DNA of 64,000 nt from Sphingosinicella humi (lineage in GTDB: Bacteria > Pseudomonadota > Alphaproteobacteria > Sphingomonadales > Sphingomonadaceae): NCBI RefSeq assembly GCF_003129465.1, contig NZ_QFFF01000001.1:908501-972500 (forward strand), written 5' to 3'. Under the pieces are notes generated by a model. It did no database searches. It was given only the letters and a program-made list of their open reading frames with translations, and was not told where the DNA came from. Position numbers and translations under genes: made by a program. This document shows, piece by piece, positions 49,791 through 59,092 of the stretch. The stretch's first letter is position 1. Every line of letters starts with the position of its first letter.

Positions 49791-52379
49791 TCAGCCGAGG
49801 CTCTTCGATGCCTGCTCGAATACGTCCTTGGAGAGGCCCTTGGTCTCGACGACGCGCCTCAGCTCCGCCTGCATCAGCGCGGCCCGGGCCTCGTCGAAGC
49901 GCCGCCAGCGGCCGAGGGGTGGGACAAGACGGGCCGCCGTTTGCGGATTCAGCTTGTCGACGGCCAGGATCATCTCGGCGAGGAACCGATACCCGCGCCC
50001 GTCGGTCTGGTGGAACGCACGCTGGTTGGCGGCGAAAGCCCCGACCAGGGCCCGCATCCGATTGGGATTGGCGAGGGTGAAGTCGGGGTGCTTCGCCAGC
50101 CGCTCGACGGCTTCGGCCGTGTCGTCCCTTGTCGACAGCGCCTGGACCGAGAACCATTTGTCGAGCACCAGCGCATTGCTTCGATAACGGGCATAGAAGG
50201 CGTCCAGCGCGCGGTCGCGCTCGGCGGCATCGCTGTTCGAAAGCATGCCGAGCGCCCCTTGCCGGTCGGTCATATTGTCGGCGCCCTCGAACTGGGCCAG
50301 CGCCAACGCCGCAGCGTCCTCCGCACCGGCGGCCATCAGATAGCCGAGCGCCACTGTGCGCAGGCGTCGGGCGCCCTTGGCCGAAGGGGAGGTCTCGAAG
50401 CGATTGGCGGCGGTCGAGGCATAGGCGCTCCGCCACAGCGGCTCCAGCTCCTGGCCGAGGTCGGTCCGCAGCGCCTCGCGCGCGGCATGGATCGCCTCGG
50501 GATCGACCACGAGCATCTGGTCGCCGATGAAGGCCTCGGTGGGCAACAGCACCGCCTCGGCGACGAAGGCGGCATCGAGGCGCTCGTCCTCGAGCGTGCG
50601 CCGCACCGCCTCGATCACGGCCGCGTGGTCGGCTTTGCCGCCGGCCACCGCGGCGACGAGCGTGTCGAGCATCAGCTGCTGCATCGCCTCGTAGCGGGCG
50701 AACGGATTGTCGTCTTGGGCGGAGAGGAAGGCGAGGTCATCGGCGCTGCGGCCGCTCTCGATGACGACCGGCGCCGAGAAATCCCGATTGATCGACAGGA
50801 TCGGCCGCTCGCCAATGCCTTCGAAGACGATCTCCTGCGCCGTCTCCTCCAGAACGACCAGCCGATCGGCATATTTCTCCCCGGTAAGTTCGCCGAACAA
50901 GGCGACCTTGAGCGGGATCGGCATCGGCTTCTTCTGATCCTGTCCCGGAGTAGACGGCAATTCCTGCGCCAGCTCCAGATGCGCGCGCCCGTCACCGGCA
51001 TGGTGAGTCAGGTCGGCACGCACCCGCGGGGTCCCGGCCTGGCTGTACCAAAGGCGGAACTGGCTGAGGTCGCAGCCGCTCGCATCCTCCATCGCGGCGA
51101 CGAAATCCTCGCACGTGGCGGCCTCGCCATCGTGCCGCTCGAAATAGAGGTCGGAGCCCGCCCGGAATTTGTCGGGGCCCAGGATAGTGTGGATCATGCG
51201 GATGAGCTCGGCGCCCTTATTGTAGACGGTCGCCGTGTAGAAGTTCGAAATCTCGATATAGCTTTCCGGCCGCACCGGATGGGCGAGCGGCCCCGCATCC
51301 TCGGGAAACTGCGCGGCGCGGAGCACCCGCACATCCTCGATCCGCTTGACCGCCGGCGAGCCCTGGTCGGCCGAGAATTGCTGGTCGCGGAAGACGGTGA
51401 AGCCTTCCTTCAGGGAAAGCTGGAACCAGTCACGGCAGGTGACCCGGTTGCCCGACCAATTGTGGAAATATTCATGCGCGACGACGCCGGCGATGGCGTC
51501 GTAATCGGCATCCGTCGCCGTGTCGGGATCGGCGAGGATGTAGCGCGAATTGAAGATGTTGAGGCCCTTATTCTCCATCGCGCCGAAGTTGAAGTCGGAG
51601 ACGGCAACGATGTTGAACACGCCCAGATCATATTCGCGGCCATAGACCCGCTCGTCCCAGGCCATCGCCGCCTTCAGCGACGCCATGGCATGCTCGGTCT
51701 TGGCAAGGTCGCCTTCGCGCACCCAGATGCCGAGCTCGACGGTCTTGCCGCCGGCCGTGACGAACTGGTCGCGATTGGCGACGAGGTCGCCCGCCACCAG
51801 CGCGAACAGATAACAGGGCTTGGGGAAGGGGTCGTGCCATTCCGCCCAGTGCCGGCCCTCTCCGGCGTCGCCGGCTGCCACCGGATCGCCGTTGGCGAGC
51901 AGGACCGGATAGCGAGCCTTGTCGGCCGTCATCCTGACTTTGTAGCTGCTGAGTACGTCCGGCCGGTCGGGAAAGAAGGTTATCCGCCGGAAACCCTCGG
52001 CCTCGCATTGGGTGCAGAGGATACCGCCCGATTCGTAGAGCCCCATCAGCTGGCTGTTCGAGTTGGGCGAGATCTCGACGACGGTCTCCACCTCCGCCGT
52101 GTCGCCACCGAGGGGGATGCTCAGCACCCCATCGGCATAGCGATGCTCCGCCGGCCGGCCGTCGACTCGAACGCCCACTAGGGCAAGATCCTCGCCATCG
52201 AGTCTCAGCGGCTCCCGATGCCCCCCGTTCCGCTCCACGCGAAGCGTCGCGCGCACCACGGTCCGGTCGGGCCCCAGCGCGAATTCCAGTGCGATCTCCG
52301 GCACCAGCCAGTCGGGCTCCCGATAAGCCTCTCGAAGAACGGCGGCGGGCGTAGCGGTGGTTTTCATGGCGTCGAGCAT
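49791..52379 (-). CDS. pepN: Aminopeptidase N
   Basis: An 862-residue M1 metallopeptidase. The N-terminal beta domain is followed by the substrate-binding GAMEN motif (FNFGAMENKGLNIFN) and the zinc motif HEYFHNW (H302, E303, H306; second glutamate in KEGFTVFRDQQFS about 18 residues later). The C-terminal helical domain (LEPLWRSAY; DRQGALGMLSNSDAAERDRAL; LDKWFSVQ) is typical of PepN, which removes N-terminal amino acids in the cytoplasm. The start at 52379 or the ATG 12 nt downstream (52367) cannot be decided; no ribosome site is strong. Distances on both sides are short. Confidence 0.92.
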   Translation of the reverse strand: MLDAMKTTATPAAVLREAYREPDWLVPEIALEFALGPDRTVVRATLRVERNGGHREPLRLDGEDLALVGVRVDGRPAEHRYADGVLSIPLGGDTAEVETVVEISPNSNSQLMGLYESGGILCTQCEAEGFRRITFFPDRPDVLSSYKVRMTADKARYPVLLANGDPVAAGDAGEGRHWAEWHDPFPKPCYLFALVAGDLVANRDQFVTAGGKTVELGIWVREGDLAKTEHAMASLKAAMAWDERVYGREYDLGVFNIVAVSDFNFGAMENKGLNIFNSRYILADPDTATDADYDAIAGVVAHEYFHNWSGNRVTCRDWFQLSLKEGFTVFRDQQFSADQGSPAVKRIEDVRVLRAAQFPEDAGPLAHPVRPESYIEISNFYTATVYNKGAELIRMIHTILGPDKFRAGSDLYFERHDGEAATCEDFVAAMEDASGCDLSQFRLWYSQAGTPRVRADLTHHAGDGRAHLELAQELPSTPGQDQKKPMPIPLKVALFGELTGEKYADRLVVLEETAQEIVFEGIGERPILSINRDFSAPVVIESGRSADDLAFLSAQDDNPFARYEAMQQLMLDTLVAAVAGGKADHAAVIEAVRRTLEDERLDAAFVAEAVLLPTEAFIGDQMLVVDPEAIHAAREALRTDLGQELEPLWRSAYASTAANRFETSPSAKGARRLRTVALGYLMAAGAEDAAALALAQFEGADNMTDRQGALGMLSNSDAAERDRALDAFYARYRSNALVLDKWFSVQALSTRDDTAEAVERLAKHPDFTLANPNRMRALVGAFAANQRAFHQTDGRGYRFLAEMILAVDKLNPQTAARLVPPLGRWRRFDEARAALMQAELRRVVETKGLSKDVFEQASKSLG

Positions 52380-52428
52380 CCGCTGAATCTAGGCTTCGCG
52401 GGTGCCGGGCGCAATGCGGCCCAGACGT

Positions 52429-53340
52429 TCAGGCAGTCCGGCGCGCTCTCAAGGCAATGAAAAGACCGACAAGTGCCAGGATACCCCCCGCCACCGCCAG
52501 CGCCGACCAGCCATAGCCTTCGAAGACGGTGGAGAAGGTCATCGCGATGATCGGGACGAGCAAGCTCGAATAGGCCGCCCGTCCCGGTCCGATGGCGCGG
52601 ATGATGGAGAAATAGAAGGTGAAGGCGAGGGCGGAGGCGAACAGGCCGAGATAGATGACGCCAAGCCAGTAGCCGAGCCGATATTCGACTACCGGCGGGC
52701 CGTAGCCGGTCCAGGCGACCGCGGCGTTGGCGATGACTCCATAGAACATGCCCCAGGCCAGCATGCTGGCGATCGGCCGGGCGCGCAGCCTTGCCGTCGC
52801 CTGCATGATGTTCGCGGTGGATGCGGAGAGCACCGCCAGGAGCGTCAGCCCGATCCCGAGCAGCACCTCGGCCGGCGCCGCCACGCTCGCCCGCATCTCC
52901 TGCACGAAAAGCAGGCCGACGCCGAGGGTAGCGATGGCAGACCCGACGAGGAAGCGGCGGGAGATGGGGTGCTTCAGGAACAGCCAGGCGAAGGCACTAT
53001 TCGGAACCAGCAACAGCGCGAACACGACCGCGACGAGGCCCGAGGTGATGTGCTGCTCGGCGGCATAGACGAAGTTGAAGTTGAGGAAGAATTGCGGGAG
53101 GCCGAAGATCGCCGCCAGGGCGTGGCCCTCGCGGCCGATGCGGAGCGAGGCTCCCGTCAGCCGGGCGTACAGGAACATCGCCGCGCCGGCGATGATGAAG
53201 CGGTAGGTGACCGACCAGGGGGCCGGCACCGTCCCCAGCTGGTCCTTGATGACGATCCAGGTCGAACCCCAGATCAGGGTGATGATGATGAACGGAATGA
53301 GGACGCGCGGCTGAAGGAACGCGCGGTCGTGGTCGGTCAC
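52429..53340 (-). CDS. EamA/DMT-family transporter
   Basis: A 303-residue membrane protein with about ten hydrophobic segments, starting FIIITLIWGSTWIVIKDQLG, a classic EamA repeat opening, and a second repeat after about residue 150 (AEVLLGIGLTLLAVLSASTANIM). It probably exports metabolites or drugs; specificity is unknown. The GTG at 53340 overlaps the stop of the threonine aldolase gene by 4 nt, so the two are coupled and may share a role in amino-acid turnover. Confidence 0.82.
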   Translation of the reverse strand: MTDHDRAFLQPRVLIPFIIITLIWGSTWIVIKDQLGTVPAPWSVTYRFIIAGAAMFLYARLTGASLRIGREGHALAAIFGLPQFFLNFNFVYAAEQHITSGLVAVVFALLLVPNSAFAWLFLKHPISRRFLVGSAIATLGVGLLFVQEMRASVAAPAEVLLGIGLTLLAVLSASTANIMQATARLRARPIASMLAWGMFYGVIANAAVAWTGYGPPVVEYRLGYWLGVIYLGLFASALAFTFYFSIIRAIGPGRAAYSSLLVPIIAMTFSTVFEGYGWSALAVAGGILALVGLFIALRARRTA

Positions 53341-54350
53341 AAGCGCCCGATCGCCTCCGCCAGAGCCTCGACATGGGCGGGGTGGCTGTCCCAGCTCGTC
53401 ACCAGCCGCGCCTCGCCCGGGCCCCAGTCGTAGAAGTCGAAGCCTTGCGCCCGCAGCGCCGCCGCTTCCTCCGGCGAGACCTTGAGGAAGACCTCATTGG
53501 CCTCGACCGGCAGCACCAGCCGCCCCGCCGCCGCTTCGGCGAGCCGGGCCGCGGCGGCGTTGGCCGCACGGGCGTTCCTCAGCCACACATCGTCCTTCAG
53601 CATGGCGAGGATCTGCGCGGCGAGATAGCGGCCCTTGGACAACAGATGCCCAGCCCGCTTGCGGCGGTAGAGGGTCGCATCGGCAAGGGCCGCGTCGAAG
53701 AAGATGAGCGCCTCGGCCGACAGGCCGCCATTCTTGACGAAGCCGAAGCTCAGCGCGTCGACGCCCGCGCGCCACGTCAGCTGTGCGGGCGAACAGTCCA
53801 GCCGCGCCACCGCGTTGGCGAAACGAGCGCCGTCCATGTGCAAGTCGAGCCCGCGCTCCTTGCAGAGCCGCCCCAGCGCCGCCACCTCGTCCGGCGTGTA
53901 GACGAGGCCATATTCGGTGGCGTTGGTGATCGAGACCGCATGCGGCTGGACCTGGTGGACGTCGTTCCGGACCGTCGCCAGCAGCGCCGCGACCGCATCC
54001 GGGGTCAGCTTTGCCCCTTCGCCCTCGCCGAGCAGCAGCTTGGCGCCATGGGTGTAGAATTCAGGCGCGCCGCATTCGTCGTTCTGGATATGCGCGTCGC
54101 GGTGGCAGACGATGCTGCCGTGCGGCGGGCAGAGCGCCGCCAAGGCCAGCGAATTGGCCGCGGTGCCGGTCGCCACCCAGAGCGCGCGCACTCTCGTTTC
54201 GAACAGATCGGAAAAGGCATCGTCCAGCCGCGCGCTCCAGGCGTCGCCGTCATAGGCGGTGTCGAGGCGATTGGCCTCCTGAAGCGCGGCCAGCGCTTCG
54301 GGGCAGGCGGCGGCGGCATTGTCGGAGAAAAAGCGCATGTCCGGCGCCAT
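53337..54350 (-). CDS. Low-specificity L-threonine aldolase-like PLP enzyme
   Basis: About 337 residues, fold-type I PLP enzyme of the threonine aldolase/beta-eliminating lyase group: MRFFSDNAAAACPEALAAL, FETRVRALWVATGTAANSLALAAL, HRDAHIQNDECGAPEFYTHGAKLL, LHMDGARFANAVARL (cofactor aspartate and arginine) and LSFGFVKNGGLSAEAL with the PLP lysine near residue 206. It cleaves threonine or allo-threonine to glycine and acetaldehyde. ATG at 54350 or the ATG at 54338 are both possible, as neither has a clear ribosome site. Its stop overlaps the transporter GTG. Confidence 0.85.
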   Translation of the reverse strand: MAPDMRFFSDNAAAACPEALAALQEANRLDTAYDGDAWSARLDDAFSDLFETRVRALWVATGTAANSLALAALCPPHGSIVCHRDAHIQNDECGAPEFYTHGAKLLLGEGEGAKLTPDAVAALLATVRNDVHQVQPHAVSITNATEYGLVYTPDEVAALGRLCKERGLDLHMDGARFANAVARLDCSPAQLTWRAGVDALSFGFVKNGGLSAEALIFFDAALADATLYRRKRAGHLLSKGRYLAAQILAMLKDDVWLRNARAANAAAARLAEAAAGRLVLPVEANEVFLKVSPEEAAALRAQGFDFYDWGPGEARLVTSWDSHPAHVEALAEAIGRL

Positions 54351-54452
54351 AATGGCCGCCCGCGTGGCGTCAACGGCGATCACCCGCAAGGTCCCGTTTA
54401 CTTCTATTTAGGCGGGCGAGGCTAACCCTCCATCGAGGTTCGAGACGAAGGA

Positions 54453-54893
54453 ATGAAGGAGACGATGGGCGTGAACGCGTTGACCGACATGCCGCAGGCC
54501 GGCAAGCGCCGCATAAAGCGCGCGCGCGTGCTGCTGACGGCCCGGCTGCGGACCGGTGCAGGCGAAGTCGGCGCGCGGCTGCGGGATCTGTCGTGCAAGG
54601 GCGCCCTGGTCGAATGCTCCGAACCGCTTGCCGTCGGCGATGAGGTGGTTTTCGTGCGCGGCGACACGATCGTTTCCGCCCGCGTCGCCTGGACCGCCCC
54701 CGGGCGGCTGGGCCTCGAATTTCACCACAGCATCGACGAAAGCGAAGTGCTGGTTCATGTCGCCAAACCCTCGGCCAAGGCGCCGGAGCGGTTCCGCCGC
54801 CCCCGCATCCATGGCGAGGACCTCACCGATCATGAAAGGAAATTGGCCCGCATCTTCGCCCGATCGGTCGGGATCGACATCACGCGGAGTTGA
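54453..54893 (+). CDS. PilZ-domain protein
   Basis: About 146 residues with a PilZ-type domain: RRIKRARVLLTARLRT (arginine-rich start as in RxxxR c-di-GMP motifs), then LRDLSCKGALVECSEPLAVGDEVVFVRG and VAWTAPGRLGLEFHHSID, matching the D/NxSxxG-type second motif in DLSCKG. PilZ proteins bind cyclic di-GMP and switch motility or exopolysaccharide. Candidate starts are ATG 54453, ATG 54465 and GTG 54471; AAGGAGA at 54456-54462 fits the last two better. Target is unknown. Confidence 0.78.
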   Translation: MKETMGVNALTDMPQAGKRRIKRARVLLTARLRTGAGEVGARLRDLSCKGALVECSEPLAVGDEVVFVRGDTIVSARVAWTAPGRLGLEFHHSIDESEVLVHVAKPSAKAPERFRRPRIHGEDLTDHERKLARIFARSVGIDITRS

Positions 54894-55108
54894 GCCGGGC
54901 GAGCGGCTCCTTCCACGCCCCGGCATAGTCGCCAGGCGCCACAAGGGTTGAACCGATCGTCTCGCCGCCCCAAATGCGGCTTCGTCGACTTCTCCGGCAC
55001 CTTCGTCTAACGGCGCTCGCTCTCGATTCAGCCTGCGTTTAGGTGGGGACAAGCAGACATTCATATCGGGGCACAGAAGAAGGCGGTCTCAAGGACCGGA
55101 GTACGGCA

Positions 55109-55267
55109 ATGACGATCAAGCAGAAGCTTCAAAATCCGCTCGCGCTAGTGGCGCAGGGCTTCGTCGCCGGGGCCATCCTCTTCTGGGCGACCGTGCCCCC
55201 CGACAGCGAGGCGCGCCAGGACAATCCGGTCGAAAGCACGGCTGCACCTTCCGAAACGCAGGTCTGA
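55109..55267 (+). CDS. Tiny membrane protein
   Basis: A 52-residue protein: a single hydrophobic segment (LALVAQGFVAGAILFWATV) after a short basic start (MTIKQKLQN), then an acidic tail (PPDSEARQDNPVESTAAPS). ATG at 55109 follows a purine-rich GGAG region. No family is recognised. It lies between the PilZ gene and pdeM on the same strand. Small size makes the call less certain, but signal-like composition and ribosome site support it. Confidence 0.5.
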   Translation: MTIKQKLQNPLALVAQGFVAGAILFWATVPPDSEARQDNPVESTAAPSETQV

Positions 55268-55308
55268 CACCGCTTGAACGGAGCGGCGTCTCCGTTATAG
55301 CGGAGGCG

Positions 55309-55974
55309 ATGGTTCCCTTTTCGTTCTGCGGCGCCGAATTCGTTGCGCTCGGCCGGGGCGCGCTCTTCTGGCCGGCTCGCCGGGCGCTGCTGGTCGCGGA
55401 CCTGCACCTCGAGAAGGCGAGTTGGTTCGCGCGGCTGGGGCAGATGCTGCCGCCTTACGATTCGATCGCCACCCTTTCCGACCTGACGGCGCTGGCGGCG
55501 GAATTCGACGCGCGCGAGATATGGTGCCTGGGCGACAGCTTCCACGATCGCGAGGGATGCGACCGCCTGCCCCGCCGGGCGCGCGAGATGCTGACGGCGC
55601 TTACCGCGTCGACCCGCTGGACCTGGATCACCGGCAATCACGATCCCGGTTTCGCCGACCATTGCGGCGGCGCGATCGTCCGGGAAGCCGAGGTCGACGG
55701 TCTGCTGCTCCGGCACGAAGCCGATCCCGGCGAGCCGAGGCCGGAACTGTCGGGCCATTTCCACCCCAAGCTGCGCATCACCCGGCGTGGCCGGCAGGTT
55801 TCCCGGCGCTGCTTCGTCGCCACGGCGCGCAAGCTCATCCTCCCCGCCTTCGGATCGCTGACGGGCGGGCTCGATGCCGGCCACCCGGAAATCGTTCGCG
55901 CCGTGGGCAGCCAAGCCGAGGCGCTCGTGCCGGTGGCCGACAAGCTGCTGCGGTTTCCCGTCGCCACTCCATAG
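55309..55974 (+). CDS. pdeM: PdeM-type ligase-associated metallophosphoesterase
   Basis: A 221-residue calcineurin-like phosphoesterase: ALLVADLHLEKASWFARLG (metal-binding DLH), LGDSFHDREGC (GDxF), WITGNHDPGF (GNHD) and LSGHFHPKLRITRRGR (GHxH). It is the PdeM family, usually part of a ligase-associated DNA-repair cassette with a ligase, helicase and exonuclease; none of those is in this window, so it may act alone or be unlinked. ATG at 55309 after GGAGGCG. A hairpin downstream separates it from the convergent protease gene. Confidence 0.87.
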   Translation: MVPFSFCGAEFVALGRGALFWPARRALLVADLHLEKASWFARLGQMLPPYDSIATLSDLTALAAEFDAREIWCLGDSFHDREGCDRLPRRAREMLTALTASTRWTWITGNHDPGFADHCGGAIVREAEVDGLLLRHEADPGEPRPELSGHFHPKLRITRRGRQVSRRCFVATARKLILPAFGSLTGGLDAGHPEIVRAVGSQAEALVPVADKLLRFPVATP

Positions 55975-55996
55975 AGTGTGCCAAAGGGGAATAAGA

Positions 55997-56024
55997 AAGG
56001 CGCCCCGGTTTGCCGGAGCGCCTT
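55997..56024 (-). terminator. Terminator between pdeM and the RTX protease
   Basis: Hairpin with AAGGCGC and GCGCCTT arms and inner CCGG/CCGG pairing around a TTTG loop, with one mismatch pair. It lies in the convergent gap (55974/56052). The minus strand is T-rich after the stem (CCTTTCTTATT), so it mainly terminates the leftward protease gene. Confidence 0.65.
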
Positions 56025-56051
56025 CCCTGAGTTTGAAGCGTCGCTTCGCTT

Positions 56052-58529
56052 TTAGGCGATCATGTATTGCGCGTGCATGTCGTTGCTGGCGCTGATCGTG
56101 TCGGCCGGAGCGAAGAGGATGTCCTGCATCCGCACCGCGCCGCCCTCGATGAAGATCGTGAGGTCGTCGCTACCGGCCAGGTCAACGAAGATCGAATCCC
56201 GCGTGACCGTCACATCGGCATCGGTGATACCGACGAACGCCGTGAGGTCGATCGTCTCGCCCTTCTCATAGCCGAGGATGATGTCAGTGCCGGCATCGCC
56301 AAAGACATAGCTGTCCTCGCCCTTGCCGCCGATAAGGACATCGTCGCCGGCGCCGCCATCCAGCACGTCGGCCCCATTGCCGCCTTCGAGCGTGTCGTTG
56401 TCGGCACCGCCCATCAGATAGTCGATGTCGTTGCCGCCCTGGAGAATGTCATCGCCGGCGCCGCCTTCGAGGAGATCGCTGGCGTTGCCGCCATCCAGAC
56501 GGTCGGCGTCGTCGCCGCCGCGCAGGATGTCCCCGTCGTTACCGCCAACGAGGAGATCGTTGCCGGCGCCGCCGTCCAAGCTGTCCGCGCCATCGCCTCC
56601 AAGGAGGCTATCCGCGCCATCGCGACCGATGAGCACGTCGTCGCCCAGATTGCCGGTGAGGACGTTGGCGGCATCGTTGCCCAGCAGGACGTCATCGCCC
56701 TCGCCGCCGGTGGCATTCTCGATGACCACGCCGTTCGCGATGGTGTAGCCGCCGTGGATGCCGTGGACGAACGAGACGACACCACCGCCCGTCGGCGTAT
56801 AGTCGAGAGTGGCGGCGAGCAGGTCGATCTGCACAGCCTGATCGCCGCTGTAGGCGATCGTGTCGGTTCCGCCGGTATCCCAGATCGTCTGATAGAAGGC
56901 TTCGTCCTGGGAGCCCGCCAGCGTGTAGACATCGTCGCCCGTATTATGCGGGTTGATGATGCCGTAGCGCTGCTGCAGCACCGCGATATCGAAGGCACCG
57001 AGCGTCGCCGACCAGCCCGATTCATAGGTGGCGCGGCTGAAGTCCCGCTCGCCGTCCGGATGCGTGGCCCACCCGTCATTGTAGGACATGACCGTGTAGA
57101 CGCCCTGGTTGAGGTCGTAGACGCCGAGAGAGCCGGTAGAGGCGGTGACGCCGAGCATCACCTCCGATCCGCCGCCCGTGTCGTGCGGGTGCGCGATGCC
57201 ATGGGCGTGGCCGAACTCATGCAGGACAACGGCATAGGAGAAGCCGCCGCGCTCCAGGCTGCCCGGCTCGGTGAACAGGCCGCTGATCACGTTGAAGGTG
57301 CCGATGCCCTGTTGACTGCCATAGGCCGGGTCCTGCGGGTAGAAGCGAGCGCCGTACGCCAGGTTCTCCGTGGTGAGCATGCGGAAGGTTGCCTGCTCCA
57401 CATCGGTCGTGATCTCGTAATTGACGCCGAGGATGTCCTCATACTCCTCGAGCGCGTTCATCACGCCTTCGATCTGGAAATCCTCCCAGCCGAAGGTCGC
57501 CATCGGCGTTTCATCGTCCGGCTCGAACTCGCCGAAATTCTCGCCGGCCGGAGCGAAATAGACGTAAGCGGTGTCGCCCACGCCATCGCCATCGGTATCG
57601 ACGAACGGGACATTGTTCGCGCTGTCCCAGACCAGCGATTCGAGCGGATCGCGGGTCGCGGGATCGACCTCCGCGACGTCCAGCGTGTAGCCGCCGGTCA
57701 TCGGATCGAAGGGGAGATTCACATAGGCGTCATATGGCGACACCTGCAGATAATAGGTGCCGCTTTCCTCGGCGAAAAAGCTGAGGCCGGTCTCATAATT
57801 GACCGTATAGGTGATCGGATTCCCATTGGCGTCGAACAGGTCGAGGAAGGCGATATTCTCGCCCGGCTCACCATCGAAATCGCCACCGCCGGAAATACCG
57901 CCGGCATAGGTGAACGAGTAGACCATGCCTTCGGTCATCTCGATCTTGTACATGTCGAAATCATTGGGAGCTTCCAGCTGTCCGAAGGTGGTGCCCAGAC
58001 CGATATCCATGGCACCCTCGAACGTGTCGTCGACGTCGTTCGCCGGATTCGCCTGCCAAACGTCGAGCGTGTAGCTGCTGCCGGGGTCCGCCTGATCGGT
58101 GGCGAGATGATACCAGGACGAGGCGAGAACATAATAGGTGCCGTCGACAGTCGGCGTATAGGTGATCATCGAGGTGCGGCCGAGACCGCCGTCGTCGTCC
58201 TCGGTGATGTAGCTCTCATTGGTCAATCCAGGCCCGTAGAGAAGCATATACGGGTCTTCGAGACCGTCGGCACCCGCACCCCGCTGAGCGAAGGTATAGG
58301 TCACGCCCGCGGTGAGATTGAACGCGTGGAGGTCGAAAAGCTCGCTGTCCAGCAGCTCGCCTGACTTCGTGTCGTCGGGACTTCCTGCCGAGCCAGGGGT
58401 GTGGGTTGCGATCGGGCTGGGCGCGTCGGCCAGATACTCGGTTATGTCGATGTTCGCGTTTGCCTCATGTTCGATGATGCGTCCGTTCGCATCGAACTGC
58501 ACGAAATCTTCCCAATTTCTCTGCTGCAT
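56052..58529 (-). CDS. Secreted RTX metalloprotease (serralysin-like M10)
   Basis: An 825-residue protein. The N-terminal 300 residues hold two pre-peptidase C-terminal-type beta domains (GVTYTFAQRG; GMVYSFTYAG). The catalytic domain has the zinc motif HEFGHAHGIAH (H437, E438, H441, H447) and Met-turn VMSY (M481, Y483), the metzincin/serralysin signature. From about 600 to 760 there are glycine/aspartate RTX repeats (GGAGDDVLLGG-type), then a C-terminal acidic segment that serves as the type I secretion signal. No Sec signal is present. The adjacent type I exporter fits. ATG at 58529. Confidence 0.9.
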   Translation of the reverse strand: MQQRNWEDFVQFDANGRIIEHEANANIDITEYLADAPSPIATHTPGSAGSPDDTKSGELLDSELFDLHAFNLTAGVTYTFAQRGAGADGLEDPYMLLYGPGLTNESYITEDDDGGLGRTSMITYTPTVDGTYYVLASSWYHLATDQADPGSSYTLDVWQANPANDVDDTFEGAMDIGLGTTFGQLEAPNDFDMYKIEMTEGMVYSFTYAGGISGGGDFDGEPGENIAFLDLFDANGNPITYTVNYETGLSFFAEESGTYYLQVSPYDAYVNLPFDPMTGGYTLDVAEVDPATRDPLESLVWDSANNVPFVDTDGDGVGDTAYVYFAPAGENFGEFEPDDETPMATFGWEDFQIEGVMNALEEYEDILGVNYEITTDVEQATFRMLTTENLAYGARFYPQDPAYGSQQGIGTFNVISGLFTEPGSLERGGFSYAVVLHEFGHAHGIAHPHDTGGGSEVMLGVTASTGSLGVYDLNQGVYTVMSYNDGWATHPDGERDFSRATYESGWSATLGAFDIAVLQQRYGIINPHNTGDDVYTLAGSQDEAFYQTIWDTGGTDTIAYSGDQAVQIDLLAATLDYTPTGGGVVSFVHGIHGGYTIANGVVIENATGGEGDDVLLGNDAANVLTGNLGDDVLIGRDGADSLLGGDGADSLDGGAGNDLLVGGNDGDILRGGDDADRLDGGNASDLLEGGAGDDILQGGNDIDYLMGGADNDTLEGGNGADVLDGGAGDDVLIGGKGEDSYVFGDAGTDIILGYEKGETIDLTAFVGITDADVTVTRDSIFVDLAGSDDLTIFIEGGAVRMQDILFAPADTISASNDMHAQYMIA

Positions 58530-58682
58530 CGATTAGCCCCTCTTCCTGACCATATTTGTTATTTGGCCGTCGCGACTCGCGACAGGGCTCCGAAATGATC
58601 ACGGTTTACAAAGAGTTGCAAATGCTTTTGCGGGAAACCGCAATCGCGTGTACCAGTGTGGGGCTGTTTGGAGGGTGTGTAA

Positions 58683-59036
58683 TTGCGCGAGGCGGCCGAA
58701 TATTGGGTGCTAATCGCCGCGATCAGCTTGGCCACGCCGGCTTGCGCGGCTCCCTTGAAAGCAAGCGGGGAACCCTCGGATGCGGCTTACAAGCCTGCCG
58801 ATGATGGGCCGGAGAAGCCGGTGAACAACAATATCGTGCCGCTGAACGAGCGATTCCGAACGCTCGATGACTATCTGGCCTTCCGAAAGAGCAGGGCCGC
58901 CATAGATGGTTCTTGGTACCGCGAAATTCGTCCGGGCGTTTATCGCCTGGAAACCGGAAACTACCACGGACCAGAAGCCGAAAAGCGGATCTTCACTCGC
59001 GAGGAACTCGCCAGCAAATACGGTTTCTCGGAATAG
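58683..59036 (+). CDS. Small exported protein of unknown function
   Basis: A 117-residue protein that starts with TTG at 58683, 8 nt after GGAGG. The N-terminus is a signal peptide (YWVLIAAISLATPACAAP). The mature part is charged and has no known motif (LNERFRTLDDYLAFRKSRAA; YREIRPGVYRLETGNY; FTREELASKYGF). It is divergent from the protease gene and converges on hlyD, so it lies inside the secretion locus. Possible inhibitor or folding partner of the protease, by position only. Confidence 0.6.
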   Translation: MREAAEYWVLIAAISLATPACAAPLKASGEPSDAAYKPADDGPEKPVNNNIVPLNERFRTLDDYLAFRKSRAAIDGSWYREIRPGVYRLETGNYHGPEAEKRIFTREELASKYGFSE

Positions 59037-59092
59037 CGCCTGCCTAATAGCCCGCGCGAGGCCCGTTCGGACGACGGCGACTGCCGTGACGG

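Noticed and set aside
49464..52181. Rightward open frame of 905 codons opposite pepN
   Set aside because: Histidine/arginine-rich shadow without motif; pepN on the minus strand is complete with GAMEN and HEYFHNW.
56250..56720. Direct-repeat stretch that could suggest a tandem-repeat array or CRISPR-like region
   Set aside because: The period is that of 9-residue glycine/aspartate RTX repeats inside the protease coding sequence; no spacers or constant palindromic repeats.
56067..58364. Rightward open frame of 765 codons opposite the RTX protease
   Set aside because: Antisense of the repeats gives a valine/alanine-rich repetitive product; the minus strand has a zinc motif, Met-turn and RTX repeats.
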